A DNA stretch of 64,000 nt. It comes from Stratiolaelaps scimitus (lineage: Eukaryota > Arthropoda > Arachnida > Mesostigmata > Laelapidae). This document shows positions 1 to 10,864 of the stretch, one piece after another. The notes under the pieces are model-generated. The model made no database searches, was not told where the DNA came from, and saw only the letters and a list, made by a program, of their open reading frames with translations. The DNA lies in NCBI GenBank assembly GCA_019614645.1, contig JABWDB010000006.1, positions 7,812,001 to 7,876,000 on the forward strand, read 5' to 3'. Both the position numbers and the translations under genes were made by a program. The number at the start of each line of letters is the position of its first letter. The stretch's first letter is position 1.

Positions 1-1370
1 GTGAAGTTCACTTACGAGCAGAGTGGAGGGGGCGTTCGCTGGCGTAGCTAATCTTTGGGTAACATTGCTGAAAGCGTATCTGTCTCACTGAAGGGGCAAT
101 ACTCCACTCTAGGGCTCGCATGATCCCGGTGTGCGTTTCCCGGTAAGGACACTCATCAAGCAGAACGAATACTGTACCATTCAAGAGGCTTTGATGTGTC
201 TTGGAGCACCTAAATGCTCCACTGAGAACGCGAAACAGGACAAGTTTCCAATGCCCAGCACGTGGTTAATCGCCATAGAAATAAATCAACGGCATTTCGT
301 AGAGCAGCTCTACTGAGCTTGGTTGAATGTCCGGGCCTTGCCGACTTGGGACGATCGTTGAAAGGAACACACTTATAACGGATGGGGAACGGGCGACGTT
401 GAGAGAAGTCCCTTGTTGCGGCTGATTCTACTGCACCCGCTGTTGCTGCTGCTGCTGGTCCTACCAGCCTCGCACGGCCGCTGTAGAACTCAAGGATGTA
501 TCGTATATTCGCCGTTCAGCACTACAACAACTGCACGACAATAATATATTATATTGCCAGGGCCCGGGCAAAGGCGGCGGGAAGTCTTATTGGAAAAAGT
601 CTCTCCAGACGAAAAGCACTTCGGCCCGAAAGAAGGGTTACGACTTTGACTGCTCTACCATTGGCTGCCTTCTCGTTGTGTTACTGCGGCATGGTCGAGG
701 CTGCCAAGTCAACCCTGAGAACGCACACATTACACCGTACATTCGATACCACGGTATATACATATATATACATATACATATATATGTATATATATATAAT
801 ATATATATATATATTCATAGTAAAATAACTTGACCCAAACTCTCAAATATTTGTGTGCTACGAAAGAAGATAGATACTTGATATTATTGGAGGTCTGAGC
901 TGTGTTTTGTTGTGACTAATGAAAACAATCTACTCGAATATGATGATGACAATGAGCTGTCAATCGTTCTTTGATCGAGTCTACCGCTTCGTATGGTATT
1001 GTCCTGAACTTGCAATTCAACACTTCGAAGAAGAAAAGTGCACCCGAAAATACGTTCTAATAATTTGTAGATAACATAGCAGATATATTTTGATCTTGCA
1101 CCGGACGGCCGTCCACGCTGATTGCGACATCGATGAGGACCATCCTCGTGCCATACGCATTGAATTGGTCGGAAGGTTTAATTTCAAACGAGGCACAGCG
1201 CCTCTCAACTCTTCGGAGCACGCTGTTGGATGCTGCTGGCCCGGTAAGCCTGAACGAACCGAGAGATAAATACATCCACGAAAGCGTCCAGCTACGAAAG
1301 CGCATCCGCACGCACACACACTCACATGAACGTAGAGATAAGTGCTGCAAGGCAGGGACGGAGGTTAGAT
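1..1370. other. No convincing gene; mixed spacer
   Basis: I see no recognisable gene here. Short open frames occur on both strands, none longer than about 110 codons, and none looks like a known protein. A CTG-type triplet run lies near 436-458. A TA-rich array at 755-815 separates two otherwise unremarkable stretches. Confidence 0.5.
755..815. repeat. Imperfect (TA)n array
   Basis: About 60 bases of alternating T and A are interrupted only by a few C, G and AA steps. It is a simple repeat and one of many (TA)n arrays in the window. Confidence 0.9.
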
Positions 1371-1376
1371 AAGGCT

Positions 1377-1407
1377 TATAAAGGACAGGTTGGTTTTGCT
1401 GCGTCCA
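1377..1407 (+). promoter_or_regulatory. Possible TATA promoter
   Basis: TATAAAGG begins at 1377. An initiator-like TCCAGC has its A at 1407, 30 bases downstream, which is normal TATA-to-start spacing for RNA polymerase II. The initiator match is only partial. The 100-codon frame at 1562-1864 lies downstream. This is inferred from motif spacing alone. Confidence 0.25.
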
Positions 1408-1561
1408 GCTGGACTTTGTCGTACGCTTAGGTCCGGCTTAGGGCCGGTCTTGGCCCGTAAACGACTTCTGCTTCGAACTTCGAAGCAGGCAGTCTCCCAG
1501 ACACGCCTATCGTTTGATTCAGCAATCGCTCACTCATCCGTTATGTTTTGCAGGGATGTAG

Positions 1562-1864
1562 ATGCCACTCATGGCAGTCGCCTTTCTGTTCGCTTTGAAC
1601 AACAACGAGTTCCCCATTTTGCGTCGTCGTTTTTTGCTGTCCCGTCCCGGCCTTCCGGGTGACGATGTCTCCCGTCGGCTGCGCCCTGCTCCAAAAACGC
1701 CAGAGGTCACGGTCCTTCGGCCATCGGTGCTAACCAGGACGCAGGATTGGCAAAGGCCGGCAGGAGGCGGGCCAGAGGCGTCTTGCTTCTCTTTGCTCTC
1801 AAGTTCGTTGCTGCGCTCGAAGCGCATCGCAAATGATAAAACCTTCTCCGGGCTTCGTTATTAG
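1562..1864 (+). CDS. Candidate 100-aa protein with hydrophobic N-terminus
   Basis: The frame runs from ATG at 1562 to TAG at 1862-1864. It starts with a short hydrophobic segment (MPLMAVAFLFAL) that could be a weak signal peptide. The rest is basic and Ser/Pro/Arg-rich with no domain I recognise. A good acceptor (TTTTGCAG before GG) ends at 1553, just upstream, and a TATA-like box sits at 1377, so it could be the second exon of a short transcript. A possible donor is GTAAAC near 1458. Against it, the minus strand is also open over 1534-1827, and 100 codons is not beyond chance at this GC content. Confidence 0.22.
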   Translation: MPLMAVAFLFALNNNEFPILRRRFLLSRPGLPGDDVSRRLRPAPKTPEVTVLRPSVLTRTQDWQRPAGGGPEASCFSLLSSSLLRSKRIANDKTFSGLRY

Positions 1865-4348
1865 CCAGGAAAAAGGGGTACATTAACAGAAGGGCCTATG
1901 CCAGCGCAACCAAAGGCAGGACCAGCGACGCGAGTGCTGACCACGGGGACCCTCCTCGAGGGTTGGAACGTTGGAACGCTTCGGAAAGTACAATTTAATA
2001 GAACAGCAACAGTTCCACAAAGCGGCCACACCAAGGGTGGGTCTCCTTTGCCATAGAGTACGTTGCAATGTGCACGTATTTATAACACAATGAATCAAGT
2101 AGAGAACAAACAGCGCACTGCAATTTCGATCTGCATTCGTGTCGGCTCTGTTGCTTCTTCCTACCGGACTCCTGATCAATCTATAGCCGCATTTTTCTAT
2201 TTCTTTTTGATACGCTCTAATATTGATAGCCAAAGCGGAAGTATATGCCATTTCTGCTGGCGCCGTGATCGGCCATTCACTTCAGGCCCGATGCTCAAGA
2301 CAAAGGGGTACATGGGGCTGAGGCAGGTATTATAGAACGAAGCATGAGCTCCCATGGCGCCGTAACTCATTCAGTTCGCTGGCGTAGGTAGCCAAACTGA
2401 ACGCGTAGAGTGTCCGGTCTGGCCCGGCTCAGCTCGGCGTACAGCTACTGCGGCTTGTGGAAGATTCAGACGACGGCGGATAGCGGCTATATATAGCGTC
2501 GTCTCGGCAATGGCAGGCAATGAGGCCAGTTCGGCTTCCATTGGAACAAGGAAGTTGCCGCAGCCATCTAACGTATACCACCAACCATCGCCAGTTGTCG
2601 TCTATATATCGTCCGTTGTGGCGGTGGCGGTATTCCGTGGCTGCATGTGCGTGCGCCGGACGTCGCTTCCACAGGACGATTGCGAACTCGGCGAGAGGGA
2701 GAGCTTTTGCACACAGGAAGAAGGGCTAGCTGTGTATGTTAGCAGTACTACGCTGCGTGGAGCGGGTTACTGCTTCGGCCCTAGCCACACACGTCCACTC
2801 CCCCGCATCCACCGTTTCATTCGTACAGCGTTTCGTTCGCTCATAGCCATCGTTCGTCCTGCTCGCGGATCCCGTTCGTCAGCGGGAACGCTGCTTGAGC
2901 CGGCACGAAGCCAGTGTTGCCAAGAATTGCCAAGCGCCTTGCGGCATTTACATAAAGACTCCCCGAAGACCTCTGAACGCAAAGGAGGATGCTGCCCCTA
3001 GAAACCGCTCCCTCCCTCTGCCAAGCATCCCCATCTCCTGAGACTCCCCATCGCCGTGCGCTCCGGCTGCTTTTGCCGCTGCTGTCGACGTCGACGCCGC
3101 CGCCGCCTGCGCTCGCTGCACGTTCCGTGGTTCTACTGTCACCCCTCTAACCCCCGACGCTCCCCTCTCTCGGCCTTTTTCTCGCTTCCTTTCTCCTCTT
3201 CCTTTTCTTGCGCCCGAGGAAAAGGGGAAATTCTCCCTCAGACACATTTCCTCTCACATCAGTCCGCCACCTCCTCGAAGTTCTAGCATCTCGTCGGTCG
3301 CTCAGCGATCCGCACAAAAATAGCGAGCTTGAAATCCCCATACGCTTCTTAGTAGATACAACGTATCCAGCGTTGCCAAGACCCACGCCGATTGCCAGGT
3401 CCTGGCGAGTGAGTCGGCAGCGGCTCGACTGCGGTGGAGAGCAGCTCGCGACTCCCCTTTGCGCTGTAGTGCTGTACGGCCGTATTGCCGTTGGAGGACC
3501 ATCCAAAGCAGCCGCGCCGGCAGCACGGGGCCCACCTCTCAGCTCTCGTTGCGGCAGTACCACTGCTACCTGTCCAGCTACATCGGTAGCTGCAGAATCG
3601 TGTGCCCCAGCACTCAATGCGCCCGCACCTGCAGCTGCCCGCGTGCTCCGGGATGCAACGTCCTAGTGGATCTGTCGCCCTGCCACCACAAGTCTGTCAC
3701 TTCGAGCTGTGAAAGGTGGTCGTCGTCGTCGTAGCAGCAGAAGACTTAGCCGAGCCCCAGTCCGACGCATCCTATCTTATTTTTCTTCTAGCCTCCTGTT
3801 CTGTTCTCCGCTGCTAAAGCTTCAGCTGCTGCTGCGGCTGCTGTTACTCTGCACCACTTGTTGCCACTTACGGCCTGTGGAGGATTCGGACGCTCACGGC
3901 AGAAGTGGTTCCTGTTGGTGTTGTAGTATTCGTCGCCCGCCACCGCTACGGCACTGACTGGCAATGTCGCGTTGCCAGCGCAACTCTGGCATGCACCAAT
4001 GCGTACGTGAAGATACATGCAGTAGCGCAACGAGCGAGGGCAAACGCAACGAAAGCCGACTAAGTGAGTCTGCCCAATGTCGACCCCCCCCCACTCCCAT
4101 CCCCGCCACGCCGCGGTGGCATAACATACGAGTAATCGCGGCGACAATGACACCAGCGACGTGAAGAAAAGCTAGGTCAGGCAACTGCAAGAAAAAGAGG
4201 TTAGGTAAAAAGAGGTACAACGTGCAATGTTGCACGGCAACATCACCTACCTCCTGATATAATAGCCCTTTGCCATCTACAACGACTCGGCTTGCACCAA
4301 GTGGCTGGGCTGCAGCCAGTCGTCTATTCGGAGCACTGTAGTATACGA

Positions 4349-4352
4349 TATA

Positions 4353-4391
<39 letters not shown>
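4349..4391. repeat. (TA)n array
   Basis: A nearly pure run of alternating T and A of about 43 bases, with a single G interruption near the left end. Confidence 0.92.
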
Positions 4392-4392
<1 letters not shown>

Positions 4393-4872
4393 CCTGCCTC
4401 TGCATCCTCTACTACCGTCCGCTGCTCTTTCACTGCCGGGCAACAGTGTTGTATTCAGGTGTGGTATTTGACGTTACCGCCAACGACACCGCCGTCGTTC
4501 GGGGAGAATAAGGGTCGTGGTGAGACCGTGTATATATATACAATGTTCGTTTGTCCGTCTGGTTGCGCTCTCATCTCTGTCAATCTCTCGCTTGCTCCTT
4601 AACTCTCCATCGTCTCTTTTTCTCGCCTCCCTCTAGCGCTCACTGTGTTAGAGAATGAGAAAGCGACTTTTGGGGAGGACCTCCACTCTCGTTGGCTCTC
4701 GCGGTTGTCTCTTCACATGGCTACCCGTGACTGGGGCTTGAGTAGCAGCAGAGTGTAACGTCTGAGCAGGATGGCATCTTGTGGATTGCTTGGATAGCTG
4801 GCTGGGGAGTCAGGTAACTTCCCACCAACTCCCCGACCTACCTGGTTGGTTCGACTTTTATATCTATTTTAT

Positions 4873-4891
4873 TCTCTCTCTCTCTCTCTCC
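4873..4891. repeat. (TC)9 microsatellite
   Basis: A pure CT dinucleotide run within a pyrimidine-rich stretch. Confidence 0.9.
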
Positions 4892-7275
4892 CCGGCGGCT
4901 CATCGTCTTTCTGCCTCGTCTTCTTGCTGCTGTTGCTGTATAGACTATCAGCCGCAACAGCAGCAGGAAAGTGGCGACACCATCAACACCGAGTGCAGTT
5001 CCGCTGGAGAACCGCTGTAGTGAGCCGTGGGTCTGGGGGGTTTCCACTGTGGCGTTCGGCAGTCCGATTTTGCAGAACGAGCACAGGCGGACGGTCAGGG
5101 AGCTTTGGTTCTCTTCGGGACGACGCCACACGTAATGGGCCTGTTTCCTGCTCTCAAAACCCAACTATAATATCAACAAGGCCGTCGCCCTCGTCCGTTC
5201 TCTTCTCGCTCCCCGCCCTTCTGTCCTAGTTAGCCCTTGTCCTGCTTCAGTTATATGTTCAGCTCTCTTCTTGCTGCTGCTACCACTATTATCGCTGCAG
5301 CTGCTACTTGTGTTGCTGGCGCACTACGGGCGGAGACACTCAAGACCCACACAAAGATGCTGAAGGGAGATAAAGGTGGAGCACCGAGCGCTGGTTGGCG
5401 GTGGTGGGGGCAACGAGATGCAGGCGGCTATGGCCCCCTACCGAGTGGTTGAACCGTTCGCCGCACCGGCATCAGCCTGCGTTAGCATTCGCGTCAATGG
5501 CAGCGCCGCCCTCCCTTACTAGGGTGCCTGTCTCGATTATCCAGCTGACATTATACTTCTGGCTACGTGGCGAAGGCGTTTTTGCATCCACTTCGACTGT
5601 TGCTGCTGTTTTGCAGCGCAAACGACCAGTGACGCTGTTATTGCCACTGGCCGTGCCAGAGTATAGATACCTGTGCCCCGCCTGTGGCATCTGCTATAAT
5701 TGGTACGAAGCTGGCTAGAGCTACACGGATTGCCCAATGAAGATTCATAACGAGCTCGCTGCGACGGCGGCACTGCCGACCGATAGGAGAAGAACCGTAG
5801 CAGGAGGAACAACACTGCGCTCCATCAGGAGCGACGGTAGGGAGAGGTAACCAAAGGATGAGGATGGCTAGGACGACAGATCCTTCCCGAGGAGGCTCTC
5901 TCACACGTTGCCTTAATTTCTCCTTTTTCGTGATGTTTTTTTTTCGGCCTGCTTCTAGGCCGGAAACGGGGATGAACGCCAGGGGCGAATGGAACAGCAC
6001 CATCGGTTCTATCTGAGTTGAGTTGATCGCCGCCAATGTTTCTGGTATGATTCTTATGGGGGATCATGTTGTCACTATTTGTTATAGTGGCGACAATAGT
6101 TGACGGGGCAACGTGTCTTTTTAAGAAATAACAAATATATGCGTTCATGGCATTGCCTCAGTCGTATCGAGCTATCATTTCGGATAATGCCGCAATTTTT
6201 TACTACTGTTAATAGCAGAGGATTGTTAGTAAATTACATCTTACATGATTGTTATAATATAAGTCGATGAAGCATTACTGAAACTTGTTCAATCAGCTCG
6301 ATCAACGTTCAGTGGTGCTAGAAGGGTCGGATTTACGATTCATTTCGAGCTCGATTCGTATTTAACTGTGTTTCAATTTTCAGCATCAAAATCAATATCT
6401 TCTTGCGAGCACATGAACGCACCTCTGTTGGGTACCACTAGCCGAGTTTACGTTCATCAAACTCGTAACTTTGGGCAGACTGCTTACTTAAATAGTATAG
6501 AATACACTAATCGTCTGATTTCATTAAAACGGAAGGTGTATATACGTAAATATATACATCAGAATAACCAGACATTTGTTAAGTCGCGTATTTAAACAGC
6601 ATCAGCTCATACCATAACTATTCTAATTGCATCGGATAGAACTTAAAACCTGATCTCCGTGCAATGAATATTACCCCTTTATATTCAATATAACAGCAAT
6701 GTTAGTGTCCGGCCGCGTCTTGCAATGATCCAGTTTTCAAGCTGGACTATTCTCATCCGTATAACAGAACATCGATAACGCTAATTGGTTACGCCGAATT
6801 CTCAGAAGGAATTTCTTGCAATACTGTGCTTCCTTCATTAATTAACCAACTAACAATCACTTCGAATAAGTCAGCTGCTCCTTACAGTGTACCGCGATTG
6901 TCCAGCAATGCCCCTGTTACGCAATTAGTCGTTGTTGTTCGGCTCGTGCCGCTCGGTAATCTTCATAAATCTAGAGAACACAAAAGAGATTGGGGACGTC
7001 CATGTGCGTCACATATTGAAAGTGATCAAGTGATCTGATAACGACGAGGCAATGGCCATCGGATCGATTCTTCGCCTCCTGGCTGGCAGGTTGCGCCCGT
7101 TTGCATCCGACGGCTATACCCAAGATATCTCATCGCCATATTCCTTCATTCGGACGTATCAGCTGGGTGGCTGAAGTCCTTAACTCAAGAAGCTGGCAAG
7201 GGGAGCTGGTACCTCGGCGATCCTCGAGACTATTATTATCAAAGATATATTGCAGCTCAAGGGTCAACAGCGTGT

Positions 7276-7299
7276 TATATATATATATATATATATATA
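7276..7299. repeat. (TA)n array left of SINE tail
   Basis: A pure TA run of 24 bases. It ends about 11 bases before the SINE 3' tail at 7311. Confidence 0.92.
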
Positions 7300-7310
7300 C
7301 ATGAATAAAT

Positions 7311-7338
7311 AAATTTTCCGGGCTGACCCGCAGCCAAC

Positions 7339-7343
<5 letters not shown>
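7311..7343 (-). mobile_element. SINE 3' tail fragment
   Basis: The sequence starts AAATTTTCCGGGCTGACC and continues to CAGCCAACATTTA. It is the reverse complement of the last about 33 bases of the SINE best seen at 48552-48734. Only the tail is present. It sits between two (TA)n arrays, with the right-hand array directly joined to it. Confidence 0.8.

Positions 7344-7377
<34 letters not shown>
7342..7377. repeat. (TA)n array right of SINE tail
   Basis: A pure TA run of about 36 bases that begins inside the terminal TTTA of the SINE tail. Confidence 0.92.
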
Positions 7378-7384
<7 letters not shown>

Positions 7385-9675
7385 GCTTATTAGAACCTTT
7401 GTAGTGTATGCAAACCGAGGTCGCTATAGAATACAACAAAATATTAGAATCGTAATGTGATAGCTATTAGCTAGTTACGCCGTCGATGATCGATATTCAG
7501 ATGAGTTATAATGAAGAGCTGTCTCCTTATATTTGATTAAAGTGATATTTATGTGTAATCATTGATCTAGTTGTACAATCTGTTTATATGTGACGTTTTT
7601 GAAGTTTGACTTGAAATATCCATGTCTACCTCCATTGTCAGAAAGAAGCCCGCAGTGTTTCAATTACAGAAAAAAATTTGCATTGAGAAAAAATTGCAGT
7701 GTTTCAATTGGCCCATTGCAGAGAATCTATCCACAATCTATGTGACGCTCTAATAAGCTTACTCAGTTACGCAGTAAGGGTCAACAACGAATATAAAGGA
7801 GGCCAAAGCCACTATATCCTACAGCTTAGACATGGCCAGTGCCAGTGGACAATAAGAAAGCTTCTTACTCCCTCTCAAATGAAATAGACTCAAAAGCGGA
7901 CCTTACATTTGACAAGGCACGTTAGCGCAGAAGTACACCAATCAATAGATATTTTTATCCTTATCGACACACATATATACCACTGGTGATATGACATTTA
8001 TTTGACCTTTTCTCAAGAAAACTGGAACGACCTGCCTTCGTGTGCTTTGAAAGCTTTCAAGGGCACTATTTGGCCTAAAGCACCTTGCCAGGATAAATGG
8101 TGACAGCGAACGTGCTTAAAGGTCTCTCTGCGGTTCCAGTGGAGAATAGTCACCATGCTTGACATTTCTCTGACCTCAGGACACGTTCGTCGCATTTCAA
8201 ATGATATCTTTTTAAACTTACCAGAGCGAGCTACATACCGACGACTACTGAGTCGCGCGATCCCTATGAATTCTGCCCGCGTTGCTCGATCGTATAGTCA
8301 TCTCTTGAATAATCTCATATTTTCATTTGAACAAGGTTTCATCCTTGGTCTCGTAGTAGTTCTGATATGAACTTGTTTGCTTCCAACATGATAAGTCCTC
8401 ATTAAACCTTCATCTACATAAGGTAACTGTTTAGCGCCATACGTGCTGGAGAAGGGATAGAATTCGTGTGCAGTCTAACGTCTCTCCATCTCCATATATA
8501 TATATATGTATCAGAGACGTAGTGATTTCACAAATGTGATTCCGTGGTCCCAAAGTTTTAAAAGGTTAAGTGAGTTTACTACTTACGGGACCGATGATAA
8601 ACATTCAAGCACTAAGATGAGAGCTTACACCACTCTTTCTCGACTTTTCGGAAAACGCTAACATCAAATAGGTAGGAAATCTATTTCGGCCAATAGATTG
8701 CTGTAGTGATCCCTCAACCCAGTCCCCAGACCAAAGTCGCTCCTGGCAGCTGAGGATTGATGCCTGCTCCCCCCTGTTGTCATCTTATTAAAAGGTAGGT
8801 ACAACAGATTTGAAAGTATATATATAATAAAAACTCTCAATAAGTATTATAAAATGAATAAAAAGCGCTCAATTATTCTGCATATAGTTAGTCCTACAAC
8901 ATTGACAATCCAAAGAAACAAACACGATAGTGTTCCATAGTTTCTTCAGGGAAGATCGAGCCAACGGAGACAATTCCAAGGAGCTGATATGGCTTGTGCT
9001 GACAATCGTGTCAAAGGTTTGCTTACTTGCTGCTCAACTTCATTACATAACAATTATTAGCGGACAAGATTACTTGTCGCAATATCATTATTACTATAAT
9101 ATTATTATATCAAATATTTCCCCAGCCGTGCCACCTCGATTCTCGGAAAAAAAAGCTACAAAAATGATGTTGACAAATAAACAAATCTCGAAGTTTAAAG
9201 AAAGATACCTGTTTTCATCGGAAGTAGGCTAATGGCCTCAGAACAACGACTTCAACAGTTCACCATGTCAGTTCATCGAGGAGCCGAAATTTTCCCTCGA
9301 AAATCTCGTGTTCTCCTCAACAGTGACATGCAGCGAGCTGATTTTGTCTACCAGATTTTAGCCAGTGAACTCCTTCCTTCCTTAAGTGCCTGCGGAGGCA
9401 AGGCTTTTCCGAGATAATTTCGAGGGCGAATTCGCCGATAGAAAAACAAATGTTCGGCAAAGACCCATCAAGCACAACACCGTTAGTCGAGTAATCCTTG
9501 TCGTTCACAAGTAGTGCCGACGTTCTCGCTGATAATTCCATGCAATCCCGAGATCAACCGCAATACGTGCGCCCTCCACCGCTCCAATTGAAAGCGCCCA
9601 CTTGTCAGAGAGAGAACACTGCTTGTTACTGCTGTGGCTGCTAGAAAATATGTGACATAACGAAGAGGAACTAAC

Positions 9676-9769
9676 CGATAGGTATCCGGAGTTTTTCCTT
9701 AGCGAACGCCTGATGCGCACTGCACGCCAGTGCTCCAAGAGCCACCACTAACATCCAGGTCAGCCGCAT
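9676..9769 (-). CDS. Candidate first exon coding a signal peptide
   Basis: ATG lies at 9769-9767 with a G at -3. The 94-nt exon codes 31 residues. MRLTWMLVVALGALACSA has the n-region arginine and hydrophobic core of a classical signal peptide; a likely cleavage site follows AFA, leaving KEKLRIPI at the mature N-terminus. The frame then meets a donor (G, then GTTAGT) at 9676/9675, and the unspliced frame stops within two codons, as expected for an exon end. The exon ends in phase 1. The GC-rich stretch at 9770-10860 would be its 5' flank. I found no second exon. The short mature N-terminus is loosely like that of secreted FKBP2-type prolyl isomerases, but that is a guess; only an ER-targeted product is supported. 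Confidence 0.45.
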
Positions 9770-10860
9770 CACTACTCCTGTTAGCACCGAGATGACTCGG
9801 TGCCGGCGGGCCCTGATGGGTAGTAGTACAGATGAAGGGTAGTACAATCTGCACGGGATCGTCCTGCCCGAACGATACGGCACGCACAGCACCAGCAAAG
9901 CACCACCTGCCAATTATCACGACAGCAGAGCCCCCGCAGCAATCCAACGAGTGTCACGGACGACGCACGCCCCAGAAACCACGACCATTCACTATCTCTT
10001 GTTCGCGCCTCGCTGTCTCCCACTAACGGAGCGTTGAGGCACGCGCGTTCCCCCCGCTCAAGTGTTTCCCTCTGGGCTCTCCTGCCTCCCTCTCTCTCTA
10101 TCTCTCACTCAGCCGTAGCTTGTCCACGCACTCACTGCGCCGACTTGTTCAGCAGGCGCCACACACACACAGTTTGCACATTCTAATTATAATAATACAA
10201 TTGCACAGAGTCGATCCGCTTTCTCGATCCCAATCGGATGAATTTCTAAGCCACTGTTGTCCATCGCCGGTTCCTCGCTTCGTCACTTGATTTGCACCCT
10301 TAACGAAAAGGGGAGATCCTCAACCCTTCAAAACGCTCGGCAGAGTTGTGACAGTGCTAAATGTGTATCGTGTACTGCTCGTCTACGACTCGGTAACTAT
10401 TTCGTTGTGGCACGATTGAAACACAGAAAATGACACCGCGCTGGCGAGACCGCCCCACTCGACGCGTACGAGTGTACGTTTGCTCAACGCTAACGCTAGA
10501 ACAATTGTTGTTGCTATTGTTGACATACGCTCGGCGGGCGTTCGGCGTCCGGCACCTAGGTTCGTCAGGTCGGCTCTGAGCCACGCGGACCTAGCAGGCC
10601 TCGTGCAGTCCGCCAGCTATTCGAGCTCTTCCCACACCCGTGTCGACCCTCCTCTCAGACGGAGCTCCGATACCCTCTCCGATCCGGTAAGGGTAACACC
10701 GTGTGCAGGATGGGTGGGCAGTGAGCATGCGGTCAGGGATTACTCACTCGCGCGCACGGAGTACCCACGAACGGAGGACCCTGACTGCTGGTTCACACTA
10801 GTGGAACATTGGCAAGAGACAAGTTTGATCCTTAAACGAATGTCGACGAGCGTTTCGACA
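9770..10860 (-). other. GC-rich 5' flank of the 9.7-kb exon
   Basis: This stretch is CpG-bearing and has a C/T-rich patch near 10080-10110. No TATA box is at a useful distance from the ATG at 9769. The plus strand is open over 10480-10863 (127 codons), but the residues look like a composition artefact. It probably holds the promoter and 5' untranslated region of the minus-strand exon. Confidence 0.3.
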
Positions 10861-10864
10861 TGAG

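Larger units (their letters stand above)
1870..5720. other. GC-rich low-complexity island, no assigned gene
   Basis: This stretch is rich in CpG and in triplet runs (CTG/CAG, GTC/GAC, GCC), for example near 3070-3110, 3711-3735, 3818-3850 and 4923-4975. A C/T-rich tract lies at 3160-3215. Several frames of 100-163 codons are open on both strands at once, which is what biased composition gives. A TATATATAG lies at 2488-2496 but has no matching initiator. It could be promoter or 5' untranslated DNA of neighbouring genes. I assign no product. Confidence 0.45.
5721..9670. other. AT-rich spacer, no gene seen
   Basis: The base composition falls sharply after about 5.9 kb. No open frame exceeds about 100 codons except composition-driven ones at the left edge, and none resembles a protein I know. 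The stretch holds two (TA)n arrays flanking a SINE tail near 7.3 kb, and a short (TA)n at 8494-8507. It is probably intergenic or intronic. Confidence 0.5.

Noticed and set aside
2488..2496. TATATATAG as a core promoter for the ATG at 2510
   Set aside because: The predicted start would fall at or after that ATG, and no initiator is present at the expected spacing.
2510..3617. Frames of 150-163 codons on both strands as genes
   Set aside because: They arise from CpG- and triplet-rich composition, several phases are open at once, and no product is recognisable.
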